From contig CP016211.1 in the NCBI GenBank assembly GCA_001931535.1, positions 6,307,573 to 6,371,572 on the forward strand: a DNA stretch of 64,000 nucleotides. The letters are read 5' to 3'. Positions 17,620 to 26,800 of the stretch are shown here, one piece after another (the stretch's first letter is position 1; each line of letters starts with the position of its first letter). The stretch comes from Minicystis rosea (GTDB taxonomy: Bacteria > Myxococcota_A > Polyangia > Polyangiales > Polyangiaceae). The notes beneath the pieces are model-generated. The model was not told where the DNA came from. It worked only from the letters and a program-made list of their open reading frames with translations, and did no database searches. Both the position numbers and the translations under genes were made by a program.

Positions 17620-19566
17620 TCACCGTGATCCTGCCACGCGATCGTCTCCCTCGCGCCGCGTCGTGCCCTCGCGATCGAAGTGCTCGAGCAGCACGATCGC
17701 CTGCTTCCGCCCCAGGCCCGAGAGGTCCTTGAACTCGGCGATGGTCATCCGCGACGAGCGCGCGAGGAGCGCGAGCACCTTGCCACGCAGCTCCTCCACG
17801 CTCGGCCGCGAGAACCACAGCTCGCCCGCATGGACGGCGGCGCCGTCGCGCACCACCTTGGCGAGGATGGCCTTCACCTCTTTGGGTGTCGCGCCCGTCG
17901 CCTCTTTCACGCCGAACTCGCTCACGCCCTTGAGCCCGGCCTCGTGAATGGTTTTCTCCGCGGTCGACAGCGCGCCCGCGAGATCGCGATCGGCGAGCAC
18001 CGCACCGAAGCTCGCGAGCCGCGCGACGTCGCCGTCGATCACGATCGCGTCGCCCTTCTGCCCGGGCAGCTTGCCCGCCGCCATCTTGATGGCCTCCGCG
18101 GCCGCATCGGCGCCCGCCAGATCCGCGAGCTTCTGGCGCAACGTCGAGAGGCCGAGACCGCGATCGAGCGGCGCCTTCTTGTGATGCTCGGCGACGAGAC
18201 TGCGCGCGGTGATCGCGAGATCGACGAGCCGCGCCGCAGCCATCCAACCCGAGCCTTTGAGGGCCGCGAGCTCGCCTTTGCCCGTGAGCGCATCGGCGGC
18301 GCGCCGCAGCTCCGCCGCCGACAGCGAGAAGCGCGCGGCCAACGCCGTCTGCGGAAACGGCTGCGGCGCGGCCTCGTCGACGAGCGCGCGCACCGTAGCC
18401 GGCGCGTCGCCCGCGGCGAGCGACGCGAGCACGGACGCACGCTTGTCGCGCGGCCGGCGCCCCGGCGGATCGGCGTCGAGCACGTCACCGCCCCCGAGCA
18501 CCGCGCCCGCGGGACCATCGACATCGGACCCACGCATCACGAAGCGATCGCCCCCGAGCACCACCATCGGGCTCGACAGCCGGAGCCGCGCGACCACACG
18601 AGCCCCCTTCGCTGCTTCGGCGGGCGCCTCGCTCGCCACGTCGCGGAGCAGATCGATCCGCCCGCTGCTGCGCGCCGTGCCCACGTAGATCTGCGCCGAC
18701 GATCCGCGCCGGATCGCCTCCTCCGCGCGCAGCCGCACATCGATCACGCGGGTCACGCGCGCGCTCCGATCATCGGTCAGCACATCCCCGCGATGCACCG
18801 CTTCGAGCGCCAGCCCGGCGAGGTTCACCGCGAGCCGTGTCGGCGCCTCGGCGACGGCGACCGCTTGATCGTGCACGTGCAGCCCGCGCGCGGCCGTCGG
18901 CTGCACCCCGCCTTCGCCGACCAGAAACAGCGGCGCGCCCGTCGCGATCTTGCCCTCGACGAGCGTGCCCGTGACCACCGTCCCCGTGCCCTTCACCGAG
19001 AACACCCGATCCACCGAGAGCCGCGCCCGCGCGCTCGATCGCGGCGGCGGCAAGCGGGCCAGCGCGCGCCGCACGGCGCTGCGCACGTCCTCGATCCCCT
19101 CGCCGGTGCGCGACGAACAGCACACAACTTCCGCCTCCCAGCGATCGCCGAGCAGCTCGCGCGCTTCGTCACCGGCCAGCTCCGCCACCTCGCGCCCGAC
19201 GCGATCGAGCTTGGTCACGGCGACGACCGCGCGTCGGATCCCGAGCAGCTCGGACGCCGCGATGTGCTCGCGCGTCTGCGGCATCACCCCTTCGTCTGCA
19301 GCCACGACCAGGAGCAGCAGCTCCATGCCGATGGCGCCCGCGATCATGGTGTGCACGAGCCGCCGGTGACCGGGAACGTCGATGAGGCTGACGGACAGCC
19401 CATCGCCCAAATCCCACGGCGCGAAGCCGAGCTCGATGGTGATCCCGCGCCGCTTCTCTTCGGGCAGCCGATCGGTGTCGACCCCCGTCAGCGCACGCAC
19501 CAGCGACGTCTTGCCATGGTCGACGTGGCCCGCCGTTCCGAGGACGAAGCGCCGCACGACGCGCAC
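17620..19566 (-). CDS. selB: Selenocysteine-specific elongation factor SelB
   Basis: A ~648-residue translational GTPase that delivers Sec-tRNA to UGA codons marked by a SECIS element. The G1 loop is GTAGHVDHGKTSLVRALTG (residues 10-28), followed by RLPEEKRRGITIELGFA (SelB-type switch I), DVPGHRRLV (G3) and VTKLD (G4). Domains II-III follow, then a C-terminal set of winged helices (ending KDLSGLGRKQAIVLLEHFDR) that bind SECIS RNA. The start is a GTG at 19566 or nine bases later at 19557; a longer frame continues upstream but would read antisense through the tRNA-Sec gene, so I reject it. It is head-to-head with selC 63 bp away and upstream of ppc. Confidence 0.96.
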   Translation of the reverse strand: MRVVRRFVLGTAGHVDHGKTSLVRALTGVDTDRLPEEKRRGITIELGFAPWDLGDGLSVSLIDVPGHRRLVHTMIAGAIGMELLLLVVAADEGVMPQTREHIAASELLGIRRAVVAVTKLDRVGREVAELAGDEARELLGDRWEAEVVCCSSRTGEGIEDVRSAVRRALARLPPPRSSARARLSVDRVFSVKGTGTVVTGTLVEGKIATGAPLFLVGEGGVQPTAARGLHVHDQAVAVAEAPTRLAVNLAGLALEAVHRGDVLTDDRSARVTRVIDVRLRAEEAIRRGSSAQIYVGTARSSGRIDLLRDVASEAPAEAAKGARVVARLRLSSPMVVLGGDRFVMRGSDVDGPAGAVLGGGDVLDADPPGRRPRDKRASVLASLAAGDAPATVRALVDEAAPQPFPQTALAARFSLSAAELRRAADALTGKGELAALKGSGWMAAARLVDLAITARSLVAEHHKKAPLDRGLGLSTLRQKLADLAGADAAAEAIKMAAGKLPGQKGDAIVIDGDVARLASFGAVLADRDLAGALSTAEKTIHEAGLKGVSEFGVKEATGATPKEVKAILAKVVRDGAAVHAGELWFSRPSVEELRGKVLALLARSSRMTIAEFKDLSGLGRKQAIVLLEHFDREGTTRREGDDRVAGSR

Positions 19567-19629
19567 AGTAGCGCGACCGCCCTTCGTTTGTCCGTTGCTT
19601 CGCGCGGCGAGCCGAGTAGAACGGCCGGC

Positions 19630-19724
19630 GGAAGCGCGTGGTCGGCTGGTGCCACCCCCGGTCTTCAAAATCGGAGCGGGGCAGCTCCGCTGTCTTGGGC
19701 AGGTTCGATTCCTGTGCGCTTCCG
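19630..19724 (+). tRNA. selC: tRNA-Sec (anticodon TCA)
   Basis: A 95-nt tRNA with all selenocysteine-tRNA hallmarks. The 8-bp acceptor stem pairs GGAAGCGC (19630-19637) with GCGCTTCC (19716-19723) and the discriminator is G. The anticodon stem CCGGT/ATCGG encloses loop CTTCAAA (anticodon TCA). The long variable arm pairs AGCGG with CCGCT, and the T arm is GCAGG-TTCGATT-CCTGT. The 3' CCA is not encoded. Together with the adjacent divergent selB gene it shows the organism has at least these parts of the selenocysteine decoding machinery; selA and selD are not in this window. Confidence 0.98.
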
Positions 19725-19825
19725 AAATCTCCTTGGGCCTCAAACATTCACGAGGCCACGACGCTGCAGTCGACGCAGGACGACAACCTCGGCCCGCATC
19801 GCTCGGTCGTCGTTCTGCGTCGCGC

Positions 19826-20602
19826 TCAACCCACCGCAGCGAGATCCTCCGCAGGGATGACGATCCCGCGCGCCGCGAGCGGCCGCACCACGTTTCGCCG
19901 GAGCGCCGTCGCGAAGGCCGCATCGTAGGTTGCGCAGTCGAGCCCACCCTCCACGCACGATCCGTTGAAGATCGGCGCGAACGCGCGCACCGCGGCCCCC
20001 GCCGTGCGCCCGAGATGCGCGCGATCCTCGTCCGAGAGCTGCGGCTCCGCCCAATCGAGGAACCAAGGCCCGAGCGCCGCGTGCGCGCTCTCGTCGCGGA
20101 CGATGCGCGTCACCACCGCGCGCACGAGCGGCGACGTCGCGTGCGCCTTCGTCACCTTCAGGATCGGCACCGTCAGCGCCTCGCCCACGCACGACGTCCG
20201 CACCACGAGCTCGGCCGCGCGTAGCAGCGGACGCTCCGCGACCGGCGGCCGTACGAGCCGCGTGGGATCCACCTCGAGCGCCAGCGCGCCGCCGAAGGCC
20301 GCGGCCACGCGCGCCGACAGCTCCGCGTGGATCACCTCGTCGACCACGAAGTCACCCGCGGCTGCCACCAAATCGATCGGCGCCTCGGCCGCGATCAAGC
20401 ACGACGCAATCTGCGCGAACGCCGCCGCGCTCGCATGCTCGCTGAACGCGCTCTGCGTCCACACCCAGCGCGCCGTCTCGATCTCCGCAGGCGTCGCGCC
20501 CACCGCCGCCTCGCTCCACGGAAGCGCTTCGACGCCGGCCCGCCGCCGCGAGAGCCGCTTCGCCCACGGTCCACCGATCAGCTCGAGCTCGAAGAGGCTC
20601 AC
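19826..20602 (-). CDS. Ferritin-like domain protein
   Basis: A 258-residue soluble, largely helical protein. Two ligand-type motifs, DFVVDEVIHAEL and RIVRDESAHAALG, have the ExxH spacing of ferritin-like di-iron four-helix bundles; upstream FSEHASAAAFAQIAS may supply another acidic ligand. This suggests iron storage or di-iron redox chemistry, but the exact activity is not evident. The start is a GTG at 20602 whose GTGA overlaps the TGA of the upstream lipoprotein gene, indicating coupled translation of the pair. Its 3' end is about 100 bp from tRNA-Sec, convergent with it. Confidence 0.8.
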   Translation of the reverse strand: MSLFELELIGGPWAKRLSRRRAGVEALPWSEAAVGATPAEIETARWVWTQSAFSEHASAAAFAQIASCLIAAEAPIDLVAAAGDFVVDEVIHAELSARVAAAFGGALALEVDPTRLVRPPVAERPLLRAAELVVRTSCVGEALTVPILKVTKAHATSPLVRAVVTRIVRDESAHAALGPWFLDWAEPQLSDEDRAHLGRTAGAAVRAFAPIFNGSCVEGGLDCATYDAAFATALRRNVVRPLAARGIVIPAEDLAAVG

Positions 20603-21000
20603 CCATGCCCCCGCTCTCGCTGCCGCACCACCGCACAAAACGCCTTCACCTCTTCGCGCGGCGACGGCCCCTTGCGCATCACGTTGCCCACGAGCGGATA
20701 GCCGTCGGCATCGCACACCGGCCGGAAGCGCTGGATCTGCTCGAGCGCCTTCACGTGCCCCATCGCAGCCAGATCCTCAGCCTTTTGGACGAGCTCGGGA
20801 TCGTTCGACATCGCCCGCGCCGAAGCCTCCACTGCAATAGGCGCGCTCGTCGTGGACAACGGCGCGCTCGTCGCAGACGCCGGCTCGGCTCGAATCGGTG
20901 CCGCATCCGCTCCATTGATCGCGGGCGCTTCGACACAACCCGCCACAGCAGTGAGCGTCACGGCGAGGATCTTCGTGGTCTTCAAAGCGCGCTTTCTCAT
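20599..21000 (-). CDS. Small lipoprotein upstream of the ferritin-like gene
   Basis: A 133-residue predicted lipoprotein with MRKRALKTTKILAVTLTAVA as signal peptide and lipobox AVAGC. After a low-complexity Ala/Ser/Pro linker the C-terminal half reads LVQKAEDLAAMGHVKALEQI and RFRPVCDADGYPLVGNV, followed by REEVKAFCAVVRQRE. Two cysteines (in RPVCDADGYP and KAFCAVV) look conserved. The segment is of unknown family. It overlaps the ferritin-like gene by four bases (GTGA), so the two products probably act together at the cell envelope. Confidence 0.8.
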   Translation of the reverse strand: MRKRALKTTKILAVTLTAVAGCVEAPAINGADAAPIRAEPASATSAPLSTTSAPIAVEASARAMSNDPELVQKAEDLAAMGHVKALEQIQRFRPVCDADGYPLVGNVMRKGPSPREEVKAFCAVVRQRERGHG

Positions 21001-21189
21001 GCTCGTCTCCCCATGCGCGACCAGACGGGGACGGAGCCCTCTCCGTTAGCGAGCCTGGCGACGATTTTTTCGAACGTGCGCCCCTGGCCTTCAATCGCCG
21101 CGATTCTCGTGCGGAGACCGCGGCCTCCAGTTACCCTGCGCGCGGCTCGTTAACGATCCGGCCCCCTTCTTCGTCTCTTCAGGAAACCG

Positions 21190-21713
21190 ATGGAGGTCTC
21201 GCCGCCCGATGTGCAAAACGATGTCGAGGCGGCCCAGAGGGGCGACCGAGCGGCGTTCGGGCGCCTCTTTCGCCGGCTCGCGCCCGCGGTCCACGGCGTC
21301 CTCTTGGCCCGCGTTCGTCCGGCGGAGGCGGATGATCTGATGCAGGAGGTCTTCCTCGTCGCGCTGGAGAAGATCGACACGCTGCGCGACGGCGCCGCGT
21401 TCGGCAGTTGGCTGTGCATGATCGCGCGGAACCGAGCCGCCGACTTCCATCGCACGCGCCGCCATCACGTCGAGATCCCGAAGACCTCGGCCGTCCCGAC
21501 GCCGAGCGCGCCGAGGCCGAGCGCGTCCTCCGCGCCATCCACACGCTCCCCGAGGCTTATCGCGAGACGCTCGTCCTCCGCCTCGTCGAGGGGCTGAGCG
21601 GCCCGGAGATCGCCGATCAAGTGGGGCTCACCAAGGACTCCGTGCGCGTGAACCTTCATCGAGGCATGAAGATGCTGCGCGACAAGCTCGGGCTGGAGGT
21701 CGACGATGGCTGA
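21190..21713 (+). CDS. ECF-type RNA polymerase sigma factor, reading frame interrupted near 21480
   Basis: Sigma region 2 is encoded from ATG 21190 (AFGRLFRRLAPAVHGVLLAR, DDLMQEVFLVALEK, FGSWLCMIARNRAADFHR). Sigma region 4 is encoded one base out of phase (LPEAYRETLVLRLVEGLSG then PEIADQVGLTKDSVRVNLHR), ending at 21713. The switch must occur around 21478-21481, where the sequence reads ATCCCGAAGACC; one extra C would join the halves as EIPEDLGRPD without any other change. Either a base is missing from the sequence or the gene is genuinely frameshifted. The stop overlaps the FecR-like gene by eight bases. An intact protein would be about 174 residues, normal for an ECF sigma. Confidence 0.85.
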
Positions 21714-22797
21714 CGATTACCTCTGGGATCGATCGGGCGAGCCCGACCCCGACATCGCGCGTCTCGAACGCTCGCTCTCGACGCTTCGTCATCGCGATCG
21801 CGCATACGACGTCCCCACCTCCGAGCCCACCCAGCCGGCCGCGCCCTCGGCCCGCGTCGTCCCCATCCGCCGCCGTTCGAGCCGCTTCATCCTGCTCGCC
21901 GTCGCCGCTGCGCTCACCGCCGCCGCCGTGCTCGCATGGCCGCGTCGACCTCGCTCTCCCGAGCCTCTCTCGAGCACGGCCTCGCCGCCTGCCTCGCTCG
22001 CATCACCGCCCTCCACCGCAGCGCCGCCCGCGCCGTCCGCCACGGCCCTCGGCTTCCACGTCGAGCGCATCGAAGGCGCGCCCCGCGTCGACGCGACGCC
22101 CATCGATGCGCGCGGTCGCCTCGCCGTGGGCCAATGGCTGGAGACGGATCCCGGCGCGCGCGCCCGCATCTCCATCGCAGACATCGGCGCCGTCGAGATC
22201 TCCGGCCGGAGCCGCGTGCGCCTCACCCAAACCGGCCCCGATCGACATCGCCTCGATCTCGAGCGCGGCTCGCTCTCCGCCAAGGTCGACGCGCCGCCGC
22301 GCCTCTTCGTCGTCGGCACCCCCGCGGCCACCGCCGTCGATCTCGGCTGCGCGTACACGCTCGACGTCGACGATCATGGCCGCGGTCTCCTGCGCGTCAC
22401 CTCCGGCTGGGTCGCGCTCGAAGACGGTGGCCGCTCCTCGCTCGTCCCCGCGGGCGCTTCATGCGAGACGCGCCCCGGCGCCGCCCCCGGCACCCCTTCG
22501 TACGAAGACGCGCCCCGCGCGCTCCGCGACGCCCTCCTCCATTTCGATTTCGAGAACGGCGGCCCCTCGTCCCTCACGACCGTCCTCGGCGCGGCTCGCA
22601 AACGTGATGCACTCACCATCTGGCATCTCCTCCCGCGCATCGACGGCGCCCATCGCAACAAGGTCTTTGCGCGCCTCGCCGCCCTCTCCCCGCCGCCGTC
22701 CGAAGTCACCGAAGCGCGGGTTCTCCGCCTCGACCCCACCGCCCTCGATCGCTGGCGCGACTCCATCACCAGCGCGGGCGCCGCCATCACGTGGTGA
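21706..22797 (+). CDS. FecR-domain membrane protein, putative anti-sigma factor
   Basis: A 363-residue protein. The cytoplasmic N-terminus (~60 residues, MADDYLWDRSGEPDPDIARL) precedes one transmembrane helix (FILLAVAAALTAAAVLAW, ~residues 61-79). A Pro/Ser-rich linker and a periplasmic FecR-like beta domain follow: LAVGQWLETDPGARARISIA, VEISGRSRVRLTQTG, LERGSLSAKVDAPPRLFVVG. Its start lies inside the last codons of the sigma gene, the usual arrangement of a sigma/anti-sigma pair, so it probably binds and controls that sigma factor. Its TGA overlaps the ATG of the HD-domain gene (TGATG). Confidence 0.88.
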   Translation: MADDYLWDRSGEPDPDIARLERSLSTLRHRDRAYDVPTSEPTQPAAPSARVVPIRRRSSRFILLAVAAALTAAAVLAWPRRPRSPEPLSSTASPPASLASPPSTAAPPAPSATALGFHVERIEGAPRVDATPIDARGRLAVGQWLETDPGARARISIADIGAVEISGRSRVRLTQTGPDRHRLDLERGSLSAKVDAPPRLFVVGTPAATAVDLGCAYTLDVDDHGRGLLRVTSGWVALEDGGRSSLVPAGASCETRPGAAPGTPSYEDAPRALRDALLHFDFENGGPSSLTTVLGAARKRDALTIWHLLPRIDGAHRNKVFARLAALSPPPSEVTEARVLRLDPTALDRWRDSITSAGAAITW

Positions 22798-23390
22798 TGA
22801 AGACCAAAGCCGAAAGCCCCCTTCCCCATCTCGACGGTAAAGGAGCCTCGCGCCTCGTCGAGCTCTATTTCGCCGTGAGCCACCTCAAACAGCTCTTCCG
22901 TCAGGGCTGGCTCCGCGCCGGCATCTCCGAAGCACGTTGCGAGAGCGTGGCCGAGCACTCGTTCTCCGTCGCCCTCCTCGCGCTCTTCGTCGCGGAGGAT
23001 CGCTTTCCCGATCTCGACGCCGGCAAGGCCGTGAAGATGGCCCTCCTTCACGATCTCGCCGAAGCCTTCGCCGGTGACACCACACCGCACGACGGCGTCT
23101 CCCGCGAAGAGAAAGAGCGCCGCGAGCGCGACGCCATGAGCCGCCTCTTCACCGGCGTCCCCGGCGCCGAGCGCTACCTCGCGCTCTGGGAAGAATACGA
23201 GTCGCAATCATCGCGCGAAGCGTTGCTCGTGAAGCAGATGGACCGACTCGAAATGGCCTTGCAAGGCTGCGTGTACGAGCATCAGCTCGGGCTCGATCTC
23301 GGCCAGTTCTTCACGAGCGCGCGCGGCGCCATGATCTGGGACGAGGTGAAAGCCATCCTCGACGAGGTCGAGTCGGCCCGCCCCCGCTGA
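22797..23390 (+). CDS. HD-domain phosphohydrolase (YfbR/HDDC2-like)
   Basis: A 197-residue cytoplasmic protein with a complete HD metal-binding signature: the first His in RCESVAEHSFSVALLA, the HD pair in KMALLHDLAEAFAGD, the nearby Glu/Asp of the active site, and the distal Asp in LLVKQMDRLEMALQG. This pattern and size match YfbR/HDDC2-type 5'-nucleotidases acting on deoxynucleoside monophosphates. The ATG at 22797 overlaps the FecR-like stop by one base, so it is the third member of the sigma/FecR operon. A link between nucleotide salvage and that sigma factor is not evident. Confidence 0.88.
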   Translation: MKTKAESPLPHLDGKGASRLVELYFAVSHLKQLFRQGWLRAGISEARCESVAEHSFSVALLALFVAEDRFPDLDAGKAVKMALLHDLAEAFAGDTTPHDGVSREEKERRERDAMSRLFTGVPGAERYLALWEEYESQSSREALLVKQMDRLEMALQGCVYEHQLGLDLGQFFTSARGAMIWDEVKAILDEVESARPR

Positions 23391-23899
23391 CGTCTCCACC
23401 CCATCGGACATCCACGCTCGCGCGGCCCTCGTCTTCGTGCCTCTCGGCGTCGCCGATGAGGGCACGAACGTTTTCATCGATGTGTCAATCGAATCTGCCA
23501 CCAATCAATTGTCATACTCGTCCGCTCGCCTCGTGACATCGCGGCGACCATATCAACGGCTCGCCACACCCGCTTCGCGTCATTCCTTCCGCCGCGCCTC
23601 CCTTCCGCACGAGCGAGATGGCCTATTTCGATTGCCAATCACGCAACCGCGGCAAAATCTTTCACGTATACCACCCCCGGAACCCGCTGCGTCGCAGCAT
23701 CGACACCCAGCCCAACAACGACATCCCCTCACCAGGGCGCACACCACTGTTGACGGGTGGCCGGCAAACGCCATTTCCTCGGCATTACCACGCACGAATC
23801 GCCGTTACCTGACCCGGGCGATGTGCGTAGTATCGGCCGTCTCTGACGGGGACCTGCACGCTCGTGTGGGTAAAAACAAGAATCGCAGGAGGTGACCTG
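23391..23899 (+). other. Upstream region of the giant DNRLRE lipoprotein gene
   Basis: About 510 bases without a supported gene, more AT-rich than the surroundings around 23470-23520 and 23610-23680, consistent with a regulated promoter region. A strong Shine-Dalgarno AGGAGGTGA at 23887-23895 precedes the ATG at 23900. No terminator-like hairpin after the HD-domain gene is obvious. Confidence 0.5.
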
Positions 23900-26800
23900 A
23901 TGGCTCATCGATTGTGGAGAGCTACACGTGCTTTATGGGCTGGGCTGTTATCCATCTCTCTCGTTCCAGGCTGCGCCGACCCGGCTCCCTCCGAGTCAAT
24001 CGCAGTGACGAGCCAGGCCATCGGAACGCCGGTGTGCGTCCGCATTCAGCGAGGCACGGCGGGCTCCGTACAGGACGCCACCATCACGCGCCTCTGGCCC
24101 TTCATCAACTGGGGATCCGCGACGACGCTCCACACGGGGCGGCTGCCCATTTGGGAGCAGCAGGCGCTCGTCCGCTTCGATCTCTCTTCGATTCCCTCGA
24201 GCGCAGTCGTCACCTCCGCAAAGCTCGTCATGCACAAGAGCAGCGGGAACAAGCCCGTCGACGTGCACCGCGTGACGGCAGCCTGGGCCGAAGGCTCGGT
24301 CACGTGGAGCAACTTCAACGGTGCTTACGCGTCCGCGGTGGAGGCCACGTTGCCCACCACGGGCGGCGCGACCGAAGCCAATGTCACCTCGCTCGTGTCC
24401 GGCTGGCTCTCCGGCGCCCACCCCAACTACGGCCTTCTCCTCGATCGCGATCCTCTCGGCGCGACGGAGTTCAAGAGCAGTGAAGGATCACCCGTCTCCC
24501 ATCGCCCGGCGCTCGACGTCTGTTACGTCACCGCGCCCAGCTACACCTGCGGAGACGGCACCCTCGGCGGCGCCGAAGCCTGTGACGACGGCAATACGGT
24601 GAGCGGCGACGGCTGCAGCGCGACCTGCACCATCGAAAGTGGCTACACCTGCTCCGGCTCACCCAGCGCCTGCGCGACGGTGTGCGGCGACGGCATCAAG
24701 GCCGGCGCCGAAGCCTGCGACGATGGCAATGCCTCGAGCGGCGACGGCTGCAGCGCGGCCTGCGCCCCGGAGAACGGCTATGCCTGCTCCGGCTCCCCCA
24801 GCATCTGCGCCACCGTCTGCGGTGATGGGATCAAGGCCGGCGCCGAAGCCTGCGACGACGGCAATGCCTCGGGCGGCGACGGCTGCAGCGCGAGTTGCGC
24901 AGTCGAGAGCGGTTATGCCTGCTCCGGCTCGCCGAGCGCCTGCGCCGCCATCTGCGGTGACGGTATCAAGCTCGCCGCCGAGGCGTGCGACGATGGCAAT
25001 GCCGCGAACGGTGACGGCTGCAGCGCGAGTTGCGCAGTCGAGAGCGGTTATGCCTGCTCCGGCTCGCCGAGCGCCTGCGCCGCCATCTGCGGTGACGGTA
25101 TCAAGCTCGCCGCCGAGGCGTGCGACGATGGCAATGCCACGAACGGTGACGGCTGCAGCGCGAGCTGCACCGTCGAGAGCGGTTATGCCTGCTCCGGCTC
25201 GCCCAGCGCCTGTGCCGCCGTCTGCGGTGACGGCATCAAGCTCGCCGCCGAAGCGTGCGACGATGGCAATGCCGCGAACGGTGACGGCTGCAGCGCGAGC
25301 TGCACCGTCGAGAGTGGCTACACGTGCACCGGCTCGCCCAGCGTTTGCTTCGGCACCATCGGCACGCCGTGCAACGACGGTAACCTCTGTACCACGGGTG
25401 ATGTCTGGGCGAGCGGCGGCGTGTGCGCGGGCACGCCCGTCCCTTGTACGCCGAGCGCGTGCCAGAGCGCCGGCGCCTGCGACGCAGGCAGCGGCCAATG
25501 CGTCTTCACCACCGCGGCCGACGGCACGGCCTGCACCGGCGGCGCCTGCCAAGGCGGCCAATGCATGCAGACGCAGCTCGACGTGAAGGTGTTCGATCGC
25601 AACGGCGATGCGATCACGGGCGCCAAGGTCGTCGTCGGCGCCACGGCGAAGCTCACGGGGGCCGATGGCAAAGCGACGTTCACGGGCGTCGCGGCAGGCG
25701 ACACCATCGCTCAAGTCACGGCCACGGGCTACACGCCCGCGGCTCCGCACACGACCCTCATCGCCGGCAACACGCAGGAGGTCGTCACCCACCTCATCGA
25801 TCTCGGCGAGCGCGTCGCGTTCTACGTCGCGTCGGGCGCCGAAGCGATCGTCGACGACGACAAGGTGCGTGTCTCGATCCCGTCCAATGCGGTGGTCGAC
25901 GCCAACAACAACCCGGTCACGGGCGTCATCGAGATGTCGGTGGTCCCGCTCGATCCGACGACCGACGATCTCGACGTGATGCCGGGCCGGCTCATGGGCG
26001 TGCCTACCCTCGGCGCGCCGGCGGTGAACCTGTCCAGCGTCTTCATGGCCGACATCTCGCTCTGGCGCGGCAACACCGCCGTCAAGCTCAAGGCCGGCTC
26101 CACGGCGACCCTCGAGTTCGATCTGCCCGACGATCTCCAAGCCGTCTACAACAACGGAGACACCATCGACGCGTGGTACTTCGATTTGACCGACGGCATC
26201 TGGCGTCGTGAAGGCTCGGGCACCGTCGTGGCCTCGTCCACGATCCCGGGCCGCCTCGCGTGGCGCGCCACCGTCTCGCACTTCTCGTGGTGGAACGCGG
26301 ACTACAGCCTCCCCGGCGACGACTGCGTCGAGATCTACGTGAAGGACTTCGGCGACACCGCCGTCCCCGGCGCGCGCGTCTCGCTCACCTCGCTCGGCGC
26401 CAACACCAACCGTTATGCGTTCAACGCCACCAACACCACGAACTCGAGCGGCTATGCCTGCGTCGAGGTGCCGAGGGACGTCATTCGCGTGACCGCCACG
26501 GCCGCGGGCCTGCCGAACATCATCGGCATGGATTATCCGCAGGTCGACACCACCACGCCCGGTCCTTCGGCCTCGTGCGGTGGCAGTGCCTGCAAGCAGC
26601 TCGTCGTCAAGCTCGGCGCGGATACGTGCCTGTCCGGCATCGTGCAGGACGACGCCTTCCCGACGCCCAACCCGATCGAGAACGCGCGTGTCTTGGCGCG
26701 CTACAACACCGGACGTGGCCCGGAGAGCAGCTCGACCCTGACCGATCTCGGCGGCCGATACTGCGTCAATGCGCCGATGGGCGCCGATGTTTTGGTCCAA

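Noticed and set aside
15093..17732. Long plus-strand open frame opposite ppc
   Set aside because: The minus strand encodes an intact phosphoenolpyruvate carboxylase with all motifs; the plus frame has no recognisable content.
19567..19947. N-terminal extension of SelB upstream of 19566
   Set aside because: It would read antisense through the tRNA-Sec gene and has no protein-like features.
21470..21490. Programmed -1 frameshift in the sigma gene
   Set aside because: No X-XXY-YYZ slippery heptamer or downstream stem is present, and adding one C to the run repairs the frame exactly.
24548..25348. Regularly spaced repeats that might suggest a CRISPR array
   Set aside because: The period is 135 bp, the repeats are in frame, code for Cys-rich domains and have no unique spacers between identical short repeats.
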